In this document: piece by piece, positions 32,623-37,563 of the stretch
How positions within the stretch are numbered: position 1 is the first letter of the stretch
How the letters are laid out: each line of letters starts with the position of its first letter
DNA from: 2-02-FULL-38-15 sp964645555
Lineage (GTDB): Bacteria; Patescibacteriota; Microgenomatia; Daviesbacterales; UBA10151
Reading direction: 5' to 3'
Assembly (NCBI GenBank): GCA_964645555.1
Contig: CAZYBP010000003.1
Span: forward strand, 1-37,563
DNA length: 37,563 bases
Notes under the pieces: generated by a model
Databases searched by the model: none
Told to the model about the DNA's origin: nothing
What the model saw: only the letters and a program-made list of their open reading frames with translations
Made by a program: the position numbers and the translations under genes

Positions 32623-34046
32623 AAAACGGATATTTCTTTGATTTTTAGACGATCTTATATATCTTTCTAATATCTTATAGGTATCTAAATCAAAATCTGT
32701 TAGATCATCAGATGAATTTTCCAAAATACACCATTTATCTACTGTAAATGATTGGACAACTTCTCTTTCTCCGTCTTTTTCCTCTATTAAAATAGGTCCA
32801 TCAAATGGCCAGGATCTTAATTTATATTTGGCAAAAGCTATTTGGAAACGTAAGTTGTAGATTTTATAATTTTCTTTACCTACACAAGCGCCTTTACACC
32901 TGCCCAATCTGTATCCAAAACATTCCTTAGTTAAGTTTTCTAAACCTAATAATTTTTCACATAACTTATGTTCTTTGGATAAACTTATTAAGAAGTTTTT
33001 AGCTTGTTTAACTGACTTAAATATTCCCAAAACCTCCTCAAAGTTATCAATATCTAATCCCTGATTTGTTTCCAAATAAACACTATTAAAACCCTTTAAA
33101 TTCTTTTGGCATTTTAAAACAGTCATTTTACGGCTGTTTCTTAGCATCCGGTTATATAAAGGCTGCAATTTTTTAACAAGTTGTGATTCTAAAATCAAAG
33201 CTCCTAATTCACCTGCAGTGGTAATAGTTTTAATATCCTGCACTTGCTGGGCAATTTTTAATTCTTTTGAATTTAAGCAATCTGAGGAAAAATGTGATAA
33301 AACCCGCTTTTTAATATTAATACTTTTACCAATATATAAAGGCATCCCTTTTTCACCATAAAATATATACACCCCGGGACTTTTTGGTAAATTCTCCATC
33401 GTCTCGTCACTTAAATGAATTGGTCTTGAGGGTTTTTTGTTAATTTTGTCCAAAGATAGTTTTAGTTGTTTTGAATTAAATTCCTTTTGAATAATTTGAT
33501 AAAACTGCCAAAGACACAAAGCATCATCAAAAGCCCGATGCCTTCTTTTACAAACCAGATTAAACTTTTCAATTAAGGTATCTAAATTATGATGATCTAA
33601 CTTTGGATATAATTTTCTAGCCAGTTTTACAGTACAAATTTGTTTGGGGTTAAAATCTATATCAAATTCTTTAAATTCTTTTTTCAAAAAAGAATAATCA
33701 AAACGGACATTGTGGGCAACAAAGTAACAATCCTCAAGTATTTCTAAAATATCTNNNNNNNNNNACGTACATTGTGGGCAACGAAAACTGCGTCTTTTAA
33801 GATTTTAAGTATTTCATTTTTGAGAACATAAAAACTTGGAGCACTCTCTAATTGGGCTTTAGTAATACCAGTTAAAAGTTCAATTTCTTGGGGAAGATAC
33901 TTTTGTGGATTAATTAAACTTTCAAATTGTGAAACAACTTTGTTTCCTTCTACCCTAATAATACCTATCTCAATAATTCTATCAAATCTTAAACTTGTTC
34001 CTGTTGTTTCAATGTCTACAAAAGCTAATGTATTTGGCAGGTTCAT
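32563..34046 (-). CDS. DnaQ-like 3'-5' exonuclease fused to GIY-YIG (UvrC-N-like) domain, interrupted by an N-gap
   Basis: N-terminal DEDDh exonuclease: FVDIETTGTS (ExoI Asp/Glu), VAHNVR(FDYSF) (ExoII), and HRAFDDALCLWQFY (ExoIII His/Asp). Then a GIY-YIG domain (GVYIFYGEKGMPLYIGKS) and a UvrC-like C-terminal region with CFGYRLGRCKGAC. Such fusions (epsilon/UvrC-like, Cho-related) act in DNA repair. The 10-N gap at 33755-33764 falls at ExoII, and both sides encode an ILxDxxFVAHNVR block in different codons, so the locus may hold two paralogous genes or a mis-join. The C-terminus overlaps the ROK gene by 60 nt. Confidence 0.75.
33755..33764. other. Assembly gap (10 N)
   Basis: Ten undetermined bases in the exonuclease gene. 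Both flanks encode the same ExoII block, so the length is not reliable. Confidence 0.99.
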
Positions 34047-34164
34047 CTGAAGCTATCTTTTAGGAGGTCATATTATCAGATGAACTACTTCTAGGCAAGC
34101 TTCTAAATCTGCTTAGAAATAATCTCAAGTAAATTGCTTTTAAAAAAGCAAAGAAACCTATAGT

Positions 34165-34193
34165 TTGAATTAGTTGGTAAATTTTGCTAAAAT
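34165..34193 (+). promoter_or_regulatory. Promoter of the RelE-fusion gene
   Basis: TTGAAT (34165-34170), 17-nt spacer, extended -10 TGC+TAAAAT (34188-34193), 6 nt to the ATG at 34200. Confidence 0.65.
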
Positions 34194-34199
34194 TAGCAA

Positions 34200-35955
34200 A
34201 TGGAAAAAATTAAAACAGCACACCCAAAAGAAGTGGAGATATGTCCCAATTGTGGAGGCCCAAATAATAGAATGCACCGAAGACATGCCAAAATGGGTGT
34301 TGGTCTCTCATCTCCTGTAAGGAATTTGCATTTAATGACCGCGAGACAAAATGAAACTCTTNNNNNNNNNNCCCAATACTGATCCTTATTTAGAATACGC
34401 TGATGTAACGCGTCGATTTTCTTCCGCTTATCATCAAGCAATAGGCAGTGAAACTAGTAGTACAGAAAGGGGTCTGGTGAAAAGTGTCCATGCATCAGAA
34501 ACATGGACTACTTCAATTAGAGATATATCTTTGGTGGATCTTGAAAGAATGCCACTTCCTTTAGATGAAGCTAGAATAGGTAGAGTTGGAAAATTTTTAA
34601 GATATCATTGGTTAAGCTTTCTAATTAGCAATCAGCATATTGCTCAAGAAATAGCTCTCCTATTACCAACTCAATCTCTTGCTAGATCACGTTTTCTTGA
34701 TAAATCACATGACAGGCCTCTTCCACCCCACCTTGATGATTTAGCGAAAAGGATGACTGGCTTTATGGATTTTTACCTTCCATTACTAACAGAGCCATGG
34801 GCTACTCAGGATAATTTGTTCAATTTAGGAGTAAATTTTGCTTGGATCGGACAACACTTGTGGAAGGCTTTCGGGCACTATATTCCCGCGCGGATGGGCT
34901 TATCGCCCTCTTCGTCTACCAAGTTAATTGAAGCTAGGCTTGAAGATCTAACTTTCCTTGGTGCTGATAAACCAGTAAAACGTGTTGTGTATAATGAGTT
35001 AAAGGATGCTTTTAGACCAGACTCCCTTCCTGCTCATCTTCACCCATTTCTTCAATATGATGTAATAACTGACCGGGAAGCTGGATTACAGCTTGCTGAG
35101 TATTATTCAAACTATGCAGCAAACAAGCAAGAGGATTTAAATCATTTAATAGATAGACTAAATTTATATAGAAGAAGCCTACTTGGAGATATTAAACGAG
35201 CAAATAAGGAATTAAGACTACAATTACCTGATCACCCAGTAATCGGCGAAATTATTATTACTGCTCAATATACTCAAACATTAATGTTTATTTTACTTTT
35301 TCGTAGAGGTAATACACATGTTACCCTGGAAATAAATGGTTCAAATAGGATGTATGGGACTCCAGGAAATTTACTCAAGGAAAATCCACATGTTACAGAC
35401 TCTATAGGGATAGATATCCTGCCTGCTATTTTAGCACAAGCTAAAAGAAGACATCCTGAGATCGAAAACGAACCTCAAGTAGAAATAGTAACTCAGCCGA
35501 AATCTTCAATTAGATCTACCTTGGCAATTTCCCTTTTGAATAAACCAACTGGTGCTTCTGATGAGGATATCGAGGAAGCAAGAGAGGCAATGAAAAAAAC
35601 AAGGAGGCATATAAGAAATGCGCGGCTTGCGTCTGTCCTTACCATTTTAGGAAAACAGCCAGACCTTCCGGAGGTTGTAAAACCAAGACCTCCATTATTT
35701 AAGGTAAGGCACACCAGAACTGAAGTAAGAGAAAAACTTGGCAAATACGCCTCTGAAGAATTGATAGATCAAGTAATGAGAAAAACCAACGATTTCGAAT
35801 TAGGAAATGTTAGAGTAACAGCCTTAAAAAAAGATTCAAACCTTTTTAGAGTCCGTGTAGGAAAAAACTTTAGAGTTATTTACCGTCACTTTGGAAACGG
35901 AATTTTCGAAATTGAAAGCTTTGGGCGAAGAGATAAAGTATATGAAGATAATTAG
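34200..35955 (+). CDS. Large unknown protein with N-terminal CPNC zinc-ribbon half and C-terminal RelE/ParE-like domain (contains N-gap)
   Basis: About 54 residues before a 10-N gap and 527 after it. The N-terminus has ICPNCGGPNN, one half of a zinc ribbon; the other Cys pair may be in the gap. The middle is mostly helical with no recognised family (markers: FLRYHWLSFLISNQHIAQ, FMDFYLPLLTEPWATQ, YRRSLLGDIKRANKEL). The last 85 residues resemble a RelE/ParE RNase or gyrase-toxin fold: VRVTALKKDSNLFRVRVGK, FRVIYRHFG, and ESFGRRDKVYE. The two pieces end on codon boundaries, so the true gap should be a multiple of three if they are one gene. No antitoxin gene follows. Joining across the gap is inferred. 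Confidence 0.6.
34362..34371. other. Assembly gap (10 N)
   Basis: Ten undetermined bases inside the RelE-fusion gene. With the gap at 33755 it isolates a contig of only 597 bases. Confidence 0.99.
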
Positions 35956-35964
35956 CTTAATACA

Positions 35965-35978
35965 ATCCTCCGGAGGAT
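35965..35978. repeat. 14-bp perfect palindrome between convergent genes
   Basis: ATCCTCCGGAGGAT between the RelE-fusion stop and the RG-rich protein stop. It has no loop or T tract. It may be a weak bidirectional terminator core or a protein-binding site. Confidence 0.45.
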
Positions 35979-35989
35979 GAATACCTGAG

Positions 35990-36118
35990 CTATCTTCTAG
36001 ACTTTCTTCTACCCCTACCACCAATTTCTGAGAAAAACTCTTCACCGTACATCATACCTTTTCCCATACCGCCTTTTTTAGTTGATTTCCTTCCTCTGCC
36101 TGATTTTCTGCCGCGCAT
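35990..36118 (-). CDS. 42-residue Gly/Arg/Lys-rich basic protein
   Basis: Short gene with a strong Shine-Dalgarno (AGGGGGTGA, 4 nt before the ATG). The product starts MRGRKSGRGRKSTKKGG, has a central hydrophobic and acidic patch (MMYGEEFFSEIGG) and ends RGRRKSRR. It is extremely basic and RG/RK-rich at both ends, which suggests RNA or DNA binding. The leader TATATAGAAGGGGGTGA resembles that of the 17606 gene. No family is recognised. Coding status rests on the Shine-Dalgarno, the leader similarity and the strongly biased composition. Confidence 0.65.
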   Translation of the reverse strand: MRGRKSGRGRKSTKKGGMGKGMMYGEEFFSEIGGRGRRKSRR

Positions 36119-36204
36119 TCAATTCACCCCCTTCTATATATACAAATACTACAAGAGAGTATTAATAATTTAGCCAATAGGTAGTAAGAAGTGAGTTAGA
36201 ATGT

Positions 36205-36210
36205 TAAAAT
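36205..36210 (+). promoter_or_regulatory. Extended -10 of tRNA-Arg
   Basis: TGT plus TAAAAT ending 10 nt before the tRNA 5' end; no clear -35. Confidence 0.45.
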
Positions 36211-36220
36211 TAGAGCTATT

Positions 36221-36292
36221 GCCCCCGTAGCTTAACGGATAGAGTGCTGGTCTTCGGAACCAGTTGTGCGGGTTCGATTCCTGCCGGGGGCG
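36221..36292 (+). tRNA. tRNA-Arg (TCG)
   Basis: Cloverleaf with acceptor 36221-36227/36285-36291, D arm with a GG-containing loop, anticodon stem 36247-36251/36259-36263 with anticodon TCG at 36254-36256, and T loop TTCGATT. Discriminator G at 36292; CCA is not encoded. Reads CGA and possibly other CGN codons. All consensus loop bases are present, in contrast to tRNA-His. Confidence 0.93.
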
Positions 36293-36303
36293 CTTAAAAA
36301 TAA

Positions 36304-36553
36304 TCACCCTCCGATGCTTTCTAATGATTCAGATAATGCTTTATTAATAAGATCTTCTAAAAAAGAAGGATCATTATTGTCACCCTTTTGCATAGCTTCT
36401 AAATAACGCTTCCTTGGAGATATCATGGATAAACTCTATTCCTCTCTTGGTACCCTCTAGTTCAAGTTTGATAAGCTAAGAACGAGGAATAATACCAAAT
36501 GCAGTTTCTTTGTATGAAGTTGCTCCTTTTGGTTTTGTGGTATCTTTTACCAT
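36304..36553 (-). pseudogene. Fic-family gene remnant (N and C ends only)
   Basis: From the ATG at 36553 the frame gives a Fic-like N-terminus (KPKGATSYKETAFGIIPRS), a TAG at 36476-36478, then in the same frame LIKLELEGTKRGIEF. In another frame, from an ATG at 36426, come 40 residues resembling a Fic C-terminus (ISPRKRYLEAMQKGDNNDP then FLEDLINKALSESL). The catalytic core with HxFx(D/E)GNGRxxR is missing. The gene thus has a stop, a frameshift and a large internal deletion. Fic enzymes AMPylate proteins; this copy cannot. The family call is from remembered sequence patterns. Confidence 0.55.
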
Positions 36554-36555
36554 TA

Positions 36556-36732
36556 TTATCTAAACAGCGAAGAAACTGTTTTACGGTTAATGCGCTCACC
36601 TTCAAGTTTAGTAGTCCTAAGTATCATTTCAGGCATAAATGAACGTAGAAAGCTTAATATACTTTTCTTTCCTCTTTTTGCAGCATGGTATTTTTTATAT
36701 GCTTTTGTTAACCTTGCTTGTGCTTTTGTCAT
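36556..36732 (-). CDS. 58-residue basic protein upstream of the Fic remnant, possible Fic antitoxin
   Basis: Intact short ORF (MTKAQARLTKAYKKYHAAKRG at the start, ending KTVSSLFR). It ends 2 nt before the Fic remnant start, as an operon partner would. It contains TTKLEG, which fits the (S/T)xxxE(G/N) inhibitory motif of Fic antitoxins, though such a short motif can occur by chance. Mostly helical and basic. It may persist as an orphan antitoxin or be decaying too. No Shine-Dalgarno is visible. Confidence 0.45.
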   Translation of the reverse strand: MTKAQARLTKAYKKYHAAKRGKKSILSFLRSFMPEMILRTTKLEGERINRKTVSSLFR

Positions 36733-36859
36733 ATGTGTGTAGTATACCAGATTCTTACTTCCTTTGCTTCGAGTTCGCGGTTGGGGTTGGACTCCCTCCA
36801 GGCGCGCTATTTTAGTTTGTAATAACTGCCTTTGGTTTTGCCAATTCTAATTACCGGAC

Positions 36860-36899
36860 CTTATATTGCAAAATATTGCCTTATATTGCTTAATATTGT
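36860..36899 (+). repeat. Four 10-bp tandem repeats (ATATTGC-type)
   Basis: Consecutive 10-mers CTTATATTGC, AAAATATTGC, CTTATATTGC, TTAATATTGT. The period is one helical turn, so all copies face one side of the DNA. They lie 61 nt upstream of the acidic-protein gene. The rest of 36733-36959 shows a GC-richer stretch (about 36770-36812) and AT-rich -10-like boxes but no gene. Confidence 0.6.
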
Positions 36900-36959
36900 G
36901 GAATTCTCTTTCTATATTCTTATACAAAAGGAGTAAAATAATTTGTAGGGGGTGAAGAA

Positions 36960-37208
36960 ATGGCAATCAAGAAAATGAATAAAATTTTTTCTGATGAGCA
37001 AAAACATCAAGCAGCTGAAGATGAGGATACTAAAACAGGTGAAGAATCTATCAGTGGTTCAACACCGGATTTAGAGTCGGATGATAATACTTTAGATGCA
37101 GCCCATGAGGCAGGACTATATGAAGATCAGGATGAAGAACACCCTGGGGAAATAGGCATTGCCCAAGAAGAAGAAAAAGATGAAAAGCAACATCAGGAGG
37201 AAGATTAA
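36960..37208 (+). CDS. Acidic disordered small protein
   Basis: 82 residues. A short basic start (MAIKKMNKIF) is followed by an almost wholly Asp/Glu/Gln/His-rich, hydrophilic chain with no predicted core, ending in EEKDEKQHQEED. A strong Shine-Dalgarno (GGGGGTGA, 4 nt before the ATG) indicates efficient translation. The family is not recognised. It could be a nucleic-acid mimic, chaperone-like or ion-buffering protein, but nothing shows which. An intrinsic terminator overlaps its 3' end. Confidence 0.7.
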   Translation: MAIKKMNKIFSDEQKHQAAEDEDTKTGEESISGSTPDLESDDNTLDAAHEAGLYEDQDEEHPGEIGIAQEEEKDEKQHQEED

Positions 37209-37227
37209 ATCCTCCCTTGCTTTTTTT
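37196..37227 (+). terminator. Intrinsic terminator of the acidic-protein gene
   Basis: GGAGGA (37196-37201) pairs with TCCTCC (37210-37215), followed after 5 nt by seven T. The stem includes the end of the reading frame and overlaps the -35 of the next promoter. Confidence 0.55.
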
Positions 37228-37246
37228 ACCAACTGTTAGTTATGAT
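37217..37246 (+). promoter_or_regulatory. Promoter of the last gene
   Basis: TTGCTT (37217-37222), 18-nt spacer, TATGAT (37241-37246), 9 nt to the ATG at 37256. Confidence 0.5.
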
Positions 37247-37255
37247 GGTTATCCT

Positions 37256-37563
37256 ATGGACGAAGAAAATGTAGTAGTAGAAGAAACTAATACCCCCACT
37301 CAAAATGATGCAACTTTACTTATAAGAATTGAGGAGATGATTAAAACCCATCTTCAGCAAATTGACGGTTTATCTGAAGATATTACCAAACACAAGGATA
37401 TGTTGGATGATATCTTTACAAATGATGAAACTTACCAAGAGCACGACAAAACTGCCAAGGAAGCTGCCAGAATCCGTACTAAAACAAAACAAGAGATTTT
37501 AAAAAGACCCGATGCAGCAGATTTATCAAATAAACTTAAAGCTTTAAAGAGCGAGAAAAAAGA
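37256..37563 (+). CDS. Coiled-coil/helical protein, truncated by the window end
   Basis: 102 residues are visible and the frame is open at the right edge. The N-terminal 15 residues are acidic and disordered (MDEENVVVEETNTP). After that the chain is continuous amphipathic helix rich in Lys/Glu/Asp/Leu (LLIRIEEMIKTHLQQI, TKHKDMLDDIF, AARIRTKTKQEIL), consistent with a coiled coil. No transmembrane segment so far. The family is not recognised. The start is supported by a promoter ending 9 nt upstream and the lack of earlier in-frame ATGs. Confidence 0.65.
   Translation, partial: MDEENVVVEETNTPTQNDATLLIRIEEMIKTHLQQIDGLSEDITKHKDMLDDIFTNDETYQEHDKTAKEAARIRTKTKQEILKRPDAADLSNKLKALKSEKK

Noticed and set aside
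36304..36553. Stop-codon recoding (TAG read-through) in the Fic-like gene
   Set aside because: The frame also has a TGA, a frameshift and a missing core, so decay explains it better, and TAG is used as a normal stop elsewhere (for example at 968).
36770..36812. Possible tRNA fragment (GTTCG-like and GGTTGGACTCC-like pieces)
   Set aside because: No acceptor or anticodon stem can be formed around it; it is only a GC-richer stretch.
1..37563. CRISPR arrays, insertion sequences, rRNA, prophage genes
   Set aside because: No spaced direct repeats, transposase motifs, rRNA-like segments or phage structural genes were seen on either strand.

Overview
The window looks like a chromosomal scaffold from a Candidate Phyla Radiation (Patescibacteria) bacterium, most likely of the Microgenomates type. 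This is inferred from gene content rather than a marker-gene tree. The signs are low GC, very compact gene packing, standard code 11 (TGA is a stop, Trp is TGG), a Gram-positive-like surface system (two sortases, an LPETG protein, many Thr/Pro stalks, a C-terminally anchored protease), and sugar metabolism limited to cupin-type phosphoglucose isomerase and the non-oxidative pentose phosphate branch. The assembly has three N-gaps (4542-4641, 33755-33764, 34362-34371), each inside a gene.

Layout. 1-3000: an atypical tRNA-His, a HExxH metallopeptidase, a decayed NYN-type nuclease gene, a tRNA-dihydrouridine synthase and a SemiSWEET sugar carrier. 3000-10300: a Gfo/Idh/MocA oxidoreductase, a giant surface subtilase with cadherin-like and FN3 domains, ObgE, and a Nudix protein with a broken catalytic box. 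10300-17700: a membrane-anchored beta-propeller dehydrogenase, msrA-msrB, an LPETG surface protein with its sortase, a divergent ECF sigma factor with a DUF5667-type membrane partner, a small membrane protein, guanylate kinase, a phosphodiester glycosidase and a small basic protein. 17700-22700: a MacA/MacB-type tripartite efflux operon facing a histidine kinase and response regulator pair. 22700-30700: a long minus-strand run (tkt, tal, EamA transporter, zinc ribbon protein, probable toxin-antitoxin pair, cupin PGI), then rpe, malic enzyme and a HAD phosphatase. 30700-32600: a class F-like sortase beside a tiny secreted Thr/Pro peptide ending in PATGRG, then a ROK sugar kinase. 32500-37563: a DnaQ-like/GIY-YIG nuclease, a large unknown protein with a C-terminal RelE/ParE-like domain, a 42-residue RG-rich protein, tRNA-Arg, a Fic pseudogene with a small upstream ORF, an acidic protein, and a coiled-coil protein that runs off the end.

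Genes working together. PGI, transketolase, transaldolase and Rpe interconvert hexose and pentose phosphates, the ROK kinase can feed hexose phosphate in, and malic enzyme links malate to pyruvate. The sortases, LPETG protein, PATGRG peptide, subtilase and glycosidase make up a surface module. ECF sigma, its membrane partner and the HK/RR pair are the visible envelope-sensing regulators.

The most notable signals are: (1) a -10 box lying 6-9 nt before the start codon at about 13 genes, implying leaderless mRNAs, while a few small-protein genes carry a strong GGGGGTGA-type Shine-Dalgarno; (2) a tRNA-His lacking both the D-loop GG and the T-loop TTC; (3) a RelE-like domain fused to a large zinc-ribbon-headed protein; (4) a sortase paired with a minimal PATGRG peptide; (5) a Fic gene reduced to its two ends.
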